In this document: positions 1-9,023 of the stretch, in pieces
Layout: every line of letters begins with the position of its first letter
Position numbering within the stretch: the stretch's first letter is position 1
NCBI RefSeq assembly: GCF_030209445.1
Contig: NZ_JARVSD010000007.1
Location: 248,001 to 312,000, forward strand
Reading direction: 5' to 3'
Origin: Promicromonospora sp. MEB111
GTDB lineage: Bacteria; Actinomycetota; Actinomycetes; Actinomycetales; Cellulomonadaceae
DNA length: 64,000 bases
Notes under the pieces: model-generated
What the model was told of the DNA's origin: nothing
The model's database searches: none
Seen by the model: only the letters and a program-made list of their open reading frames with translations
Program-made: the position numbers and the translations under genes

Positions 1-552
1 GTGCACGACGTAGGCCAGGTGCGTGGGCCAGGGCCCGAACTGGGCGAGCATGGCGGCCACGCCCGCGCCGAGCAGGAAGCCGACGGTGAGCGACAGGGAG
101 CCTCGGCGTGGGCCGGCGGCGCGGTCGCCCGTGCGGGCGCTGAGCTCGGTGATCCAGGTGCTGCCCACTGCCATCACCAGCCCGAGCGCGACGCCGCACA
201 GCACGCGGCCGGCGGCGAGCAGGAGCGGGCTGGTCGGGTCGAGGGCGAGCACGAGGGAGCCCAGGGCTCCCACGGGCGCGGCGGGCAGCAGGAGCGGACG
301 ACGGCCGTGCCGGTCGGACAGCGGCCCGCCGAGCAGCAGCGCCGGGACGATGCCGAACACGTAGGCGGCCAGCAGCGCGTCGACCGTCACGTCGCCGAGG
401 TGCCCCTGCTCGCGGTACATCACCAGCAGCGGGGTGAACTCGTTGCCGCCCCAGGCGATGGCCAGCAGCACGGCGGCGACGGGCCACCAGGTACGCGGTC
501 CCACGGGGAGGTGTTCGGACGCAGGCGTGTCCCCGGGGAGCGAGTGTGGCAT
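1..552 (-). CDS. MFS transporter, N-terminal part (runs off window)
   Basis: An open frame reads from an ATG at 550-552 leftwards to the window edge without a stop, giving 184 residues. It has the hallmarks of a major facilitator superfamily N-terminal half: hydrophobic helices and the loop 2-3 signature GGPLSDRHGRRPLL, which matches the family GxLaDrxGrr motif. A GGAGG Shine-Dalgarno sits 8 nt before the ATG at 552; an in-frame-unrelated ATG at 560 abuts the same GGAGG and is less likely. The substrate cannot be told from this half. It lies downstream of lgt, separated from it by a strong hairpin, so it probably has its own promoter. Confidence 0.8.
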   Translation of the reverse strand, partial: MPHSLPGDTPASEHLPVGPRTWWPVAAVLLAIAWGGNEFTPLLVMYREQGHLGDVTVDALLAAYVFGIVPALLLGGPLSDRHGRRPLLLPAAPVGALGSLVLALDPTSPLLLAAGRVLCGVALGLVMAVGSTWITELSARTGDRAAGPRRGSLSLTVGFLLGAGVAAMLAQFGPWPTHLAYVVH

Positions 553-637
553 GACCACATCCTCCGTAATGGATGCCCGGGTGAACAACCTGAGGAGCTG
601 TGAGGGTGCGCACAGGTGCCTCTGGGGGGCGACGACG

Positions 638-694
638 CAGCGGGGAGGGTTACGGAGAGGTAGCACTGCTAGCTCTCCGTAACCCTCCCCGCTG
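638..694. terminator. Very long inverted repeat, probable lgt terminator
   Basis: The arms 638-659 and 673-694 are perfectly complementary over 22 bp. The 13-base interval holds a second small palindrome (TAGCA-C-TGCTA, 661-671) flanked by a G/G mismatch at 660/672. It lies 28 bp downstream of the lgt stop and upstream of the MFS gene. There is no U-tract, which is common for actinobacterial terminators. It could also protect the lgt mRNA 3' end or be an operator for the MFS gene. Confidence 0.65.
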
Positions 695-721
695 AGTGGG
701 CTTCACCCCGCCTCGGACGGG

Positions 722-1714
722 CTACTTGCTCCCGGCCGGGTCCACCGGGCTCGCGTTCGCGTCCGCGTCGGCCTCAGCGGCCTTGTCGACGTCGCCCGCC
801 TCGGCGTCCTCGTCCGCGGGCTCGCGGCCCGGCGCGTAGACCGACAGCTCGGGCTCCGGGTGGCGGCGGCCCTGCACCACGATGATGACGATGCCCAGCA
901 GCACCGCGACACCCGACGTCCAGATGTTCGCCGGGACCCCCAGGGGCGCGTCGCTCGTGGGGTCGATCCGGATGGACTCGAGCCAGCTCCGGCCCAGGCC
1001 GTACCAGATGAGGTAGAGACCGAACATGCGGCCCCAGCGCAGGCCGGCCCCGGGGGTGCCGCCGTCGGCCGCGAGGGCCTCGTTCCGGCGCACCACGCGC
1101 CGCTCGACGTACAGGAGCACCGCCACCCCGATGAGGTTCCAGATCATCTCGTACAGGAACAACGGGTGGAACAGCGTCCCCGCGGGCGTGCCGTCGGGGA
1201 ACATCGGCGCGTCGGAACGGATCTCCAGGCCCCAGGGCAGCGTGGTCGGCAGGCCGAACAGCTCCTGGTTCACGTAGTTGCCGAGGCGGCCGATCGCCTG
1301 GGCCACCAGCAGGCCGGGCGCGAGGGCGTCGGCGAACGACCAGAAGCGCAGGCCGGAGATGCGGCACGCGATCAGGACGCCGACCGCGCCGCCGAGCAGC
1401 GAGCCGAACAGCGCGTTGCCGCCCTCCCAGATGCGCACCCAGGCCCAGGCGTCGACCTCGGGACCGGTGAAGTCGTCCAGGTGGGTGAGCACGTGGTAGA
1501 TCCGCGCGCCGACGATGCCGATCGGCACCGCCCACATCGCGACGTCGACGGCGAGCCCGGGGGCGGCTCCGCGCGCGCGGAGCCGCCGGTCCGTGATCCA
1601 CGCGGCGGCGACGATGCCCGCCAGGAGACACAGGGCGTAGGTGTGGATGGTGAGGGGGCCCAGGCTGAACTGGGACCACACCGGGTCAGGGCTGGGGATA
1701 CTGGCCGGAAGCAC
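722..1714 (-). CDS. lgt: Prolipoprotein diacylglyceryl transferase
   Basis: Lgt transfers diacylglycerol from phosphatidylglycerol to the lipobox cysteine of prolipoproteins in the cytoplasmic membrane. The 330-residue protein has seven or so hydrophobic segments, the family signature around IGRLGNYVNQE (about residues 141-151) and the conserved HPLFLYE motif near residue 187. The acidic Ala/Asp-rich C-terminal tail after about residue 285 is not conserved and is typical of actinobacterial Lgt. The start is a GTG at 1714. There is only a weak SD, but a TACCTT hexamer lies exactly 6 nt upstream, so the message may be leaderless. Substrates in this window include the two solute-binding lipoproteins at 29.4-30.4 and 37.4-39.0 kb. 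Confidence 0.95.
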   Translation of the reverse strand: MLPASIPSPDPVWSQFSLGPLTIHTYALCLLAGIVAAAWITDRRLRARGAAPGLAVDVAMWAVPIGIVGARIYHVLTHLDDFTGPEVDAWAWVRIWEGGNALFGSLLGGAVGVLIACRISGLRFWSFADALAPGLLVAQAIGRLGNYVNQELFGLPTTLPWGLEIRSDAPMFPDGTPAGTLFHPLFLYEMIWNLIGVAVLLYVERRVVRRNEALAADGGTPGAGLRWGRMFGLYLIWYGLGRSWLESIRIDPTSDAPLGVPANIWTSGVAVLLGIVIIVVQGRRHPEPELSVYAPGREPADEDAEAGDVDKAAEADADANASPVDPAGSK

Positions 1715-1807
1715 GACCTGAAGGTACCGCGATCCGGCCCCGACGTGGGCATCGACCGGCGTGCCGCGCCTCGCGCCGCACCCCGAGCCGTACGCCGGGC
1801 CGGCGGC

Positions 1808-3352
1808 TCAGCGCTTGCGCTTCTCGCGCACCCGCACCGAGATCTCGATGGGCGTGCCCTCGAAACCGAACGTCTCGCGCAGGCGGCGCTCGATGAACCG
1901 GCGGTAGCCGGCCTCGATGAACCCCGTGGCGAAGATGACGAACCGCGGCGGACGCGTCGAGGCCTGCGTCGCGAACAGGATGCGCGACTGCTTGCCACCA
2001 CGCAGCGGGTGCGGGTGCGCGGCCACGAGCTCACCGAGGAACGAGTTGAGCTTGCCCGTGGGCACCCGGCGGTCCCAGGACGCGAGCGACCGCTCGATCG
2101 CCGGCACCAGGCGCTCGCTGTGCCAGCCCGTGCGGGCCGACAGGTTGACGCGCGGCGCCCACTGGATCTGCACCAGCTCCTTCTCGATCTCGCGCTCGAG
2201 GTAGGGGCGGCGGTCCTCGTCCATGAGGTCCCACTTGTTGTACGCGATCACCAGCGCGCGACCGGAGTCCACGACCTGCTGGATCACGCGGATGTCCTGC
2301 TCGGTCAGCGGGGCGGACGCGTCCACCAGGACGACGCCGACCTCGGCCTTCTCGATGGCGGCAGCCGTGCGCAGCGACGCGTAGAAGTCGGCGCCCTTGG
2401 TCTGGTGCACACGACGGCGGATGCCGGCGGTGTCGACGAACCAGTACGGGATGCCGCGCAGCTCGATCAGCTCGTCGACCGGGTCCCGCGTGGTGCCGGC
2501 GACCTCGTCGACGACGACGCGCTCCGCGCCGGCGATCTTGTTCAGCAGCGACGACTTGCCGACGTTCGGCCGGCCGACGAGCGCCACGCGGCGCGGACCC
2601 GAGGGCCGCAGCGTGCCGTGCGCCGACTTCGTGGGCAGGGCCTTGACCGCGGCGTCGAGCAGGTCGCCCGTGCCGCGACCGTGCAGGGCCGAGACCGGGT
2701 ACGGCTCCCCCAGGCCCAGGGCCCAGAGGTAGGTCGCGTCCGCCTCGCCCGAGGCGCCGTCCACCTTGTTGGCGCACAGCACGACGGGCTTGCCGGAGCG
2801 GCGCAGCAGCTCCACGACCCGCTCGTCGGTCGCGGTGGCGCCCACGGCGGCGTCGACGACGAAGACGACGGCGTCGGCGAGGGAGATCGCGACCTCGGCC
2901 TGCTCCGCCACCTTGGACTCGATGCCGGCGACGTCGACCTCCCAGCCGCCCGTGTCCACGAGCATGAACCGGCGGCCGGCCCACTCGGCCGGGTAGGAGA
3001 CGCGGTCGCGCGTCACACCCGGCTTGTCCTCCACGACCGCCTCGCGGCGGCCGAGGATGCGGTTCACCAGGGTCGACTTGCCGACGTTCGGCCGCCCGAT
3101 GATCGCGAGCACCGGCAGGATCTGCTCGGCCTCGGACTCCTCGTCGGACCACTCGGAGTCCAGGAGCGCCTGGTCCTCCTCGTCGAGCTCGAACTCCTCG
3201 AGGCCGACGCGCAGGGCGCGCTCGCGCGCGACGTCGTCCTCGGTCTCGGTGAGGTCGAGGTCGGGTGCGACCGGGGCGGCAGCGTCCAGGGCAGCATCGT
3301 CTCGGGCCGCCGCGTCCAGGGCAGCCTCAGATGCAGAGGAGTCGTGGGTCAT
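1808..3352 (-). CDS. der: Ribosome biogenesis GTPase Der (EngA)
   Basis: Der is a double-GTPase that assists maturation of the 50S ribosomal subunit. Two G domains are visible, each with a P-loop GRPNVGKS (first at about residues 86-93, second near 250) and NKxD motifs (ANKVD, YNKWD), followed by the C-terminal KH-like domain ending in a basic REKRKR tail. The 514-residue length exceeds the usual 440-490 because of an 80-residue acidic N-terminal extension with an Ala/Asp repeat ([16 protein letters not shown]). It sits 64 bp downstream of cmk, the normal actinobacterial order. The ATG at 3352 is preceded by a GGGGG run. Confidence 0.97.
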   Translation of the reverse strand: MTHDSSASEAALDAAARDDAALDAAAPVAPDLDLTETEDDVARERALRVGLEEFELDEEDQALLDSEWSDEESEAEQILPVLAIIGRPNVGKSTLVNRILGRREAVVEDKPGVTRDRVSYPAEWAGRRFMLVDTGGWEVDVAGIESKVAEQAEVAISLADAVVFVVDAAVGATATDERVVELLRRSGKPVVLCANKVDGASGEADATYLWALGLGEPYPVSALHGRGTGDLLDAAVKALPTKSAHGTLRPSGPRRVALVGRPNVGKSSLLNKIAGAERVVVDEVAGTTRDPVDELIELRGIPYWFVDTAGIRRRVHQTKGADFYASLRTAAAIEKAEVGVVLVDASAPLTEQDIRVIQQVVDSGRALVIAYNKWDLMDEDRRPYLEREIEKELVQIQWAPRVNLSARTGWHSERLVPAIERSLASWDRRVPTGKLNSFLGELVAAHPHPLRGGKQSRILFATQASTRPPRFVIFATGFIEAGYRRFIERRLRETFGFEGTPIEISVRVREKRKR

Positions 3353-3416
3353 GCCCCCATTGTCGCAGGCCCCGCGCGCTCAGGCCGACCCGCGGGCATA
3401 TGACCTGCGTCGCTCC

Positions 3417-4154
3417 TCAGGCGGAAGGCGCGACCTCGCGTCCCGTCACCTGGGTGACGACCGCCAGCACGGCGTCGACCGTCTGCTCGAAGTCGAGGTC
3501 GCTGGAGTCGACGGTCACGACGCCGTCCGCGGCGACGAGGAACTGCGTCACCTTCGCGTCGTCCTGGTCGCGGCGCAGCACCTGGTCCTTCGTGGCCTCG
3601 ACGGCGCCGGCGTCGGCGGCGCCGTGCACCTCCAGGGAGCGGCGGCGCAGGCGCGCCTCCTCCGAGGCGGTGAGCAGCACGCGGACGTCGGCGTCGGGCG
3701 CCACGACCGTGGTGATGTCGCGGCCCTCGGCCACGATCCCCCGGCCGGCGGCCTGCACGGCCCGGGTCACGTCGGACTCCTGGTCGATGATCGCGCGCTG
3801 GAGCCGCTTGAGCTCGGCCCGCACGTCGAGGTTGGACGCCACCTTCGACACATTGGTCGTGACCTCGGTGCTGCGGATCGTCACGGCGACGTCCCGGCCG
3901 TCCAGCTCGACGCCCGGCGCGGCCGGGTCCAGCCCCATGACCAGCGGCATCGCCCGGACCGCGGTGGTGACCGACGCGGCGTCCGCCAGGTCCGCCGTCT
4001 CCATGCTCCACACCGTGGCCGCCCGGTACATGGCCCCCGTGTCGAGGTAGGCCAGGCCGAGCCGCGCGGCGACCGCCTTCGACACGCTCGACTTGCCGGA
4101 GCCCGACGGTCCGTCGATGGCGATCACTACAGGGCTGGTCACAGGTTCGCTCAC
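3417..4154 (-). CDS. cmk: (d)CMP kinase
   Basis: Cytidylate kinase phosphorylates CMP and dCMP with ATP. The 245-residue protein opens with the P-loop DGPSGSGKSSVSK, followed by the substrate-binding YLDTGAMYRA and the lid region GRDITTVVAPDADVRVLLTAS, all typical of the family. It is followed by der and preceded by rluB, the conserved order. The annotated start is a GTG at 4154; a second GTG four codons in is possible because neither has a clear SD. Confidence 0.95.
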   Translation of the reverse strand: MSEPVTSPVVIAIDGPSGSGKSSVSKAVAARLGLAYLDTGAMYRAATVWSMETADLADAASVTTAVRAMPLVMGLDPAAPGVELDGRDVAVTIRSTEVTTNVSKVASNLDVRAELKRLQRAIIDQESDVTRAVQAAGRGIVAEGRDITTVVAPDADVRVLLTASEEARLRRRSLEVHGAADAGAVEATKDQVLRRDQDDAKVTQFLVAADGVVTVDSSDLDFEQTVDAVLAVVTQVTGREVAPSA

Positions 4155-4227
4155 TTCCGTTGAGTGCTGGGTATCTGCGCTTCGGAGTGCTCGTCAGCCA
4201 CAAACAGCCAGCACTCAGCGGGAGAGG

Positions 4228-5190
4228 TTACAGGTCGACCGCGTTCATCAGGGTGCCGAGCTCCGTGCGGCCGAGCACGCGGGTGCGGCCGGCCTTCAGG
4301 TCGCCCAGCGGGATCGGGCCGATCCGGGTGCGCACCAGCCGCGTCACGGGGTGCCCGACGGCGTCGAACATCCGGCGCACGATCCGGTTGCGGCCCTCGT
4401 GCAGGACGACCTCCAGCATCGCGAAGCCGTCGATCTGCTGGAGCACGTGCACGGCGTCCATCTTGGCCGTGCCGTCCTCCAGCTCCACACCCTTCAGGAG
4501 CTCGCGGCCGATGCGCGGGTACACCTCGCCCTCGACCGTCACGAGGTACGTCTTGGCGATCTCGTACTTCGGGTGCGACAGGCGGTTGGCGAGCTCGCCG
4601 TCGTTCGTCAGGAGCAGCAGGCCCTCGCTGTCCGCGTCGAGCCGGCCCACGTGGAACAGGCGCTCCTCGCGGTTCCTGATCAGGTCCGCGACCGTCGGGC
4701 GGCCCTTGGGGTCGTCCATCGTGGACACCACGCCCAGGGGCTTGTTCAGCGCGATCGTCACCTTGGCCTGGTCGAGCTGGATGCGCAGCCCGTCCACGTG
4801 GATGACGGCGGTGGCGGGGTCCACCCGCACGCCCAGCTCGGTGACGAGCTGGCCGTCCACCTCGACGTGCCCGTTCGCGATCAGCTCCTCGGACGCGCGG
4901 CGCGAGCCCAGCCCCGCCTGCGCGAGCACCTTCTGCAGGCGCACACCGTCCTCGACGTGCACGTCCCGGGCCGGCTCCGTGGGCTTCGCGGGCCGACGGC
5001 GCGGCTGGTTCGCCTGCGCGCGGCTCTTCGCGGAGCTGCCCCCACGGAAGTTCTGGCCCTGCCGTCCACCCTGCTTGCCGGACTGGCCACCGGATCGGTT
5101 GCCGGACTGGCCGCCCGATCGGGCGGGACGGCGGGGCTGCTGCCCGTCACCGGACTCGCGGCGGCTCCCGCCGCGGCGTTCGTTGCTCAT
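4228..5190 (-). CDS. rluB: Large-subunit rRNA pseudouridine synthase (RluB family)
   Basis: This enzyme isomerises a specific uridine of 23S rRNA to pseudouridine. The C-terminal 230 residues carry an S4 RNA-binding domain (RLQKVLAQAGLGSRRASEELI) and the catalytic motif GRLDADSEGLLLLTNDG with the essential Asp. The first 85 residues are a basic, Gly/Gln/Arg-rich low-complexity tail with repeats of GNRSGGQSGK type, probably disordered and RNA-binding. The gene lies between scpB and cmk, as in most Actinobacteria. The choice of RluB over RluE/RluF rests on this context. Confidence 0.92.
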   Translation of the reverse strand: MSNERRGGSRRESGDGQQPRRPARSGGQSGNRSGGQSGKQGGRQGQNFRGGSSAKSRAQANQPRRRPAKPTEPARDVHVEDGVRLQKVLAQAGLGSRRASEELIANGHVEVDGQLVTELGVRVDPATAVIHVDGLRIQLDQAKVTIALNKPLGVVSTMDDPKGRPTVADLIRNREERLFHVGRLDADSEGLLLLTNDGELANRLSHPKYEIAKTYLVTVEGEVYPRIGRELLKGVELEDGTAKMDAVHVLQQIDGFAMLEVVLHEGRNRIVRRMFDAVGHPVTRLVRTRIGPIPLGDLKAGRTRVLGRTELGTLMNAVDL

Positions 5191-5265
5191 GATTCGTCTC
5201 TCGGTACGTCGGAAGATCTCGGAAAGGGGCGCGCGCGAAACCCGTCGTGCAGGCCTCGGGCAGGA

Positions 5266-5925
5266 CTAGGAGTCCAGCCCGTCGAGGCCGTCGATCATGT
5301 CGAGATCCGGCAGGTGCGGCGCCAGCGGGGGCAGCTCGTCGAGCGACGAGAAGTCCATCCGCTCCAAGAAGTATCCCGTGGTTCCGAACAGAACCGCACC
5401 CGAGCTCGGGTCCTGACCGATCTCGGCGATCAGCCCGCGGGTCAGCAGGGTGCGCACGACGCCGTCGACGCTCACGCCGCGCACCGCGCTCATCTGGCCG
5501 CGCGACACCGGCTGACGGTACGCGATCACGGCGAGCGTCTCCAGCGCGGCCTGGCTCAGCTTGGCCGACTGGCCGTCCAGCACGAAGCGCCCCACGGGGT
5601 CCGCGTGGGCGGTGGACGAGTAGATGCGCCACCCGTCCACCGTGCGGCGCAGCTCGAACCCGCGCGGGCGGGAACCGAGGTGGCCCGCGTACTCGTCGGC
5701 CAGCTCGTGCAGGATGTCGTCGGTCTCGTCCTGCGTCAGGTTCAGCGCCGCCGCGATCCGGTCCGCGCCGATCGGGGCGTCGGCCACCATGAGCACGGCC
5801 TCGACCGCCGCGTGCGCGCCGCCCGGGAGCGTGTGCACGTCGACGACGGGCTGCTCCTCGGCCGCGGGTGGCGCGGGGGCCTCAGGGGCGGCGTCCGCCG
5901 GCGGGGCCTGTTCCTCGACCGTCAT
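5266..5925 (-). CDS. scpB: Segregation and condensation protein B
   Basis: ScpB forms the winged-helix part of the SMC-ScpAB condensin complex. The 219-residue protein shows the family core: EAVLMVADAPIG near the start, then the ALETLAVIAYRQPVSR motif and the VDGVVRTLLTRGLI winged-helix segment, ending in an acidic tail (DMIDGLDGLDS). The ATG at 5925 overlaps the scpA stop in an ATGA arrangement, so the two subunits are translationally coupled. The N-terminal 35 residues are Ala/Pro/Glu-rich and not conserved. Confidence 0.95.
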   Translation of the reverse strand: MTVEEQAPPADAAPEAPAPPAAEEQPVVDVHTLPGGAHAAVEAVLMVADAPIGADRIAAALNLTQDETDDILHELADEYAGHLGSRPRGFELRRTVDGWRIYSSTAHADPVGRFVLDGQSAKLSQAALETLAVIAYRQPVSRGQMSAVRGVSVDGVVRTLLTRGLIAEIGQDPSSGAVLFGTTGYFLERMDFSSLDELPPLAPHLPDLDMIDGLDGLDS

Positions 5926-6932
5926 GCTGTCGCCTCCGTTCCGGGCTGTGCGGTGTCCATCTGGCCGTCCTCGTCGAACTCGCTCGGGCCCGCCTCCGGG
6001 TCGAGGTACTTCCCGCCGTCGTCGGGCCCGGCCGTCCACCGGACCGTCAGCTCGCCCAGCGGGCTGACCTGCTCGAACCCGACCAGCGCGTCGCGGAACA
6101 GCTCCAGCAGCGCCAGGAACCGGGCGACGGTCACGAGGCGCTCCGTACCGGCGGTGAGCGACCGGAACGTGACCGAGTGCTCCTCCCGCAGGCGCCGGAC
6201 GATCACGCCGGCCTCCTCGCGCACGCTCACCGCGGAGCCGTGCAGGTGGGCCAGGCCCACCACGGGCGGCGGCTTGGGCGCGAGCACCTTCGCGGCCAGC
6301 TCCGCGAGCCGCTCCCCCGTCGTGTCCCAGACCAGCTCCGGCAGGATCGCGGCCAGGTGCGGCTCGAGCGGCGCCAGGCGAGGCACGCGGCGTCCGGACG
6401 ACGCCATCTGCTCCGCGAGGACCTTCGAGACCTCCTTGTAGGCGCGGTACTGCAGCAGCCGCGCGAACAGCAGGTCGCGCGCCTCGAGCAGCTCCAGGTC
6501 CTCCGCGTCCTCGTCGACGACGCCGGGCAGCAGGCGCGCGGCCTTGAGGTCCAGCAGGGTCGCGGCGATGACCAGGAACTCGCTGGCCACGCCGAGGTCC
6601 CACGACTCGTGCACCTCGCCGCGCTCGGCTGCCTCGCGGGAGGCCCGCTCCGCCTCGCGGATGTGCGCGACGAACTCGTCGGTCACCACGGCGAGCGCCA
6701 CCTCGGTGACGTCCATCTGGTGCTTCGCGATGAGCGACAGCAGCAGGTCGAACGGGCCCTCGAAGTTGTGCAGCCGCACCTGGAACATGCGGGACGACGA
6801 CCGCTCGGCGGGCTGCTCCTCGGGCGCCGGTGCCTGCTCGGCCGTCAGCGCCCCGGGCTCCGCCTCCGGGGCGGAAGCGGCCTCCAGTACCTCGGGCACC
6901 ACGGCGGGCAGCACCTCAGGCAGCGTCGCCAC
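5922..6932 (-). CDS. scpA: Segregation and condensation protein A
   Basis: ScpA is the kleisin that bridges the SMC heads. The conserved start of the domain is FQVRLHNFEGPFDLLLSLI, and the C-terminal winged-helix region contains TFRSLTAG and VARFLALLELFRD. I place the start at GTG 6932, which overlaps the parA 3' end by 17 bp and has a GGGAG about 10 nt upstream. An upstream start in the parA gene would read an unlikely Pro/Arg-rich peptide, and the later Met before FQVRL would shorten it by about 50 residues. Confidence 0.9.
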   Translation of the reverse strand: MATLPEVLPAVVPEVLEAASAPEAEPGALTAEQAPAPEEQPAERSSSRMFQVRLHNFEGPFDLLLSLIAKHQMDVTEVALAVVTDEFVAHIREAERASREAAERGEVHESWDLGVASEFLVIAATLLDLKAARLLPGVVDEDAEDLELLEARDLLFARLLQYRAYKEVSKVLAEQMASSGRRVPRLAPLEPHLAAILPELVWDTTGERLAELAAKVLAPKPPPVVGLAHLHGSAVSVREEAGVIVRRLREEHSVTFRSLTAGTERLVTVARFLALLELFRDALVGFEQVSPLGELTVRWTAGPDDGGKYLDPEAGPSEFDEDGQMDTAQPGTEATA

Positions 6933-7815
6933 GGGCCACGAGCTCCCGGGCGAGCTGACGGTACGCGGCGGCACCCGGGTGACCCGGGGCGTACGCGGTG
7001 ATGGGCTCGGCGGCGACCGTGGCATCGGGGAACTTCACCGTGCGCCCGATGATCGAGTGCAGCAGCGTGTCGCCGAAGGCCTCGTGCACCCGGGCCACGA
7101 CCTCCCGGGAGTGGAGGGTGCGCGAGTCGTACATGGTGGGGAGGATACCGTCGATCTCCAGGGCGGGGTTGAGCCGGTCCCGCACCTTCTCGATGGTCTC
7201 CACCAGCAGCGCGACGCCGCGCAGCGCGAAGAACTCGCACTCCAGCGGGATCAGCACGCCGTGCGCCGCCGTCAGGGCGTTGACGGTGAGCAGGCCGAGG
7301 CTCGGCTGGCAGTCGATGAGGATCACGTCGTAGTCGTCGATCACCGGACGCAGCGCACGCGCGAGCACCGACTCCCGGGCGACCTCGCCCACGAGCTGCA
7401 CCTCCGCGGCCGACAGGTCGATGTTCGCCGGCAGCACGTCGAGGTTCTCGATGCCGGACGGGATCAGCACGTCCTGGACGTCCACGCCCCGCTCCATGAG
7501 CAGGTTGTAGATCGTCAGGTCGAGCTCGTGCGGGTTGACCCCGATGCCGACCGACGCGGCGCCCTGCGGGTCGAAGTCGACCAGCAGCACCTTGCGGCCG
7601 TACTCGGCCAGGCACGCGCCGAGGTTGATCGTGGTCGTGGTCTTGCCGACCCCGCCCTTCTGGTTGCACATCGCGATGATGCGCGCCGGGCCGTGACTCG
7701 CCAGGGGCGCCGGCACGGGCAGGTCGGGCATGACCCGCCCCACGACGTCGCGCACGATCTCCGAGTCCGTGGGTGCACCGCCGACGACCGTCTTGCCGAG
7801 AAGAATGTCGGTCAT
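6916..7815 (-). CDS. parA: ParA-family ATPase of the scpAB operon
   Basis: A 299-residue deviant Walker ATPase of the ParA/Soj family. It has the signature lysine motif NQKGGVGKTTTTINLG, a Walker A' DFDPQGAAS and a Walker B ILIDCQPSLG. This paralogue sits between xerD and scpA throughout Actinobacteria, so it probably acts with condensin or the recombinase rather than as the main parAB partner; that is inference from context. The ATG at 7815 has a GGAGGGAG Shine-Dalgarno 8 nt upstream, which rules out the longer upstream frame. Confidence 0.93.
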   Translation of the reverse strand: MTDILLGKTVVGGAPTDSEIVRDVVGRVMPDLPVPAPLASHGPARIIAMCNQKGGVGKTTTTINLGACLAEYGRKVLLVDFDPQGAASVGIGVNPHELDLTIYNLLMERGVDVQDVLIPSGIENLDVLPANIDLSAAEVQLVGEVARESVLARALRPVIDDYDVILIDCQPSLGLLTVNALTAAHGVLIPLECEFFALRGVALLVETIEKVRDRLNPALEIDGILPTMYDSRTLHSREVVARVHEAFGDTLLHSIIGRTVKFPDATVAAEPITAYAPGHPGAAAYRQLARELVARGDAA

Positions 7816-7926
7816 CGTGCTCGCTCCCTCCTGGCTGGGTGCCTCGCTCACGCCCGCCACGCTATACCAGAGTGTGGGCACCGCCCGGCTCGGAGCCCCG
7901 GCGTGGCGTGGTTCGGTACCGGGCGG

Positions 7927-8913
7927 TCAGCGGGCCCGCGGGTGTGCAGCGGCGTAGACCTCGCGCAGGGCGTCGGGCGTGACCATCGTGTAGATCTGCG
8001 TGGTCGTGACCGACGCGTGCCCGAGCAGCTCCTGGACCACGCGCACGTCGGCACCGCCGGACAGCAGGTGGGTCGCGAACGAGTGCCGCAGGGTGTGCGG
8101 CGAGACGTGCTCCGTCAGGCCGGCCCGGCCGGCCGCGGCCTGCAGGGCGGCCCACGCCGTCTGCCGGGACATGCGGGCGCCGCGCGTGTTGAGGAACAGG
8201 GCGGGCGTGCCGCGGCCCGCGGCGGCCAGCGCAGGGCGGGCCCGCACGAGGTAGGCCTCCAGGGCGTCGCGCGCGAACGACCCCACGGGCACCACCCGCT
8301 CCTTGGAGCCCTTGCCGAGGAGCCGGACGGCGGTGGAGTCCCCCACGCCGTCGACGTCCAGCCCGACGATCTCGGAGATCCGCGCCCCGGTCGCGTACAG
8401 CAGCTCCAGCAGGGCCCGGTCGCGCAGGGGCAGCGGCCCGTCGCCCGCACCGGCGGCGTCGAGCAGCCCGGCGACGTCGTCCACGGACAGCGCGTGCGGC
8501 AGCCGCCGCAGCTGGGTGGGCGCCCGCACGTCGGCGGACGGGTCCTCGACCGCCAGGCCCTCCGCCTGCGCGAACCTGTGCCAGCCGCGCACGGCGGCCA
8601 GGGCGCGGGCCGTGGACGACGGAGACAGCGGCCGGCCGCCGTCGGACCCCTCGCGCACGGCCTCGACGAAGCTCGTCACGTCGGACTCGGTGATCCCCGC
8701 CAGGCCGCCCCGGCCCGCCGCGTCGAGGAACGCCGCGTACCGCACGAGGTCGCGCCGGTAGGCCGCGACGGTGTTGGCCGAGAGGCCCCGCTCCACGCTC
8801 AGGTGCGCGAGGTAGTCCCGCAGCGCGCGGTCGAGCCGGCCGCCCTCGACCGGGGCGGACGGGGTGGCAGGCTGGTTCTCGCGGGACGACAGATGGGCCA
8901 GTGCGGTGGACAC
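7927..8913 (-). CDS. xerD: Site-specific tyrosine recombinase XerD
   Basis: XerD resolves chromosome dimers at dif with XerC and FtsK. The 328-residue protein has the N-terminal SAM-like core-binding domain and the catalytic domain. The Arg of [12 protein letters not shown], the [12 protein letters not shown] box, the [13 protein letters not shown] box and the nucleophilic Tyr in IYTMV are all present, so it should be active. It begins the conserved xerD-parA-scpA-scpB-rluB-cmk-der series. The XerD rather than XerC label rests on this context. Confidence 0.95.
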   Translation of the reverse strand: MSTALAHLSSRENQPATPSAPVEGGRLDRALRDYLAHLSVERGLSANTVAAYRRDLVRYAAFLDAAGRGGLAGITESDVTSFVEAVREGSDGGRPLSPSSTARALAAVRGWHRFAQAEGLAVEDPSADVRAPTQLRRLPHALSVDDVAGLLDAAGAGDGPLPLRDRALLELLYATGARISEIVGLDVDGVGDSTAVRLLGKGSKERVVPVGSFARDALEAYLVRARPALAAAGRGTPALFLNTRGARMSRQTAWAALQAAAGRAGLTEHVSPHTLRHSFATHLLSGGADVRVVQELLGHASVTTTQIYTMVTPDALREVYAAAHPRAR

Positions 8914-8929
8914 CGGCCCATCATGCCGA

Positions 8930-8958
8930 GCGTGGCCCGCCCCACGGGCGGGCCACGC
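8930..8958. terminator. Perfect GC hairpin upstream of xerD
   Basis: A 13-bp perfect stem (8930-8942 with 8946-8958) closes a 3-nt loop (CAC). It lies 17 bp upstream of xerD and 66 bp downstream of the CitE-like gene, so it probably ends that gene's transcript and isolates the xerD operon. Confidence 0.7.
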
Positions 8959-9023
8959 CGGGCGGCGGCGACGCGAGGCCGAACCCGCCGACGGCTCAGG
9001 CGGGATCGCTCACCCGCGGGAGG

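Noticed and set aside
860-3403. Long plus-strand open frame of 847 codons over lgt and der
   Set aside because: It is antisense to two well-recognised genes, rich in Arg/Ala/Gly/His and lacks any domain; a typical GC-rich shadow frame.
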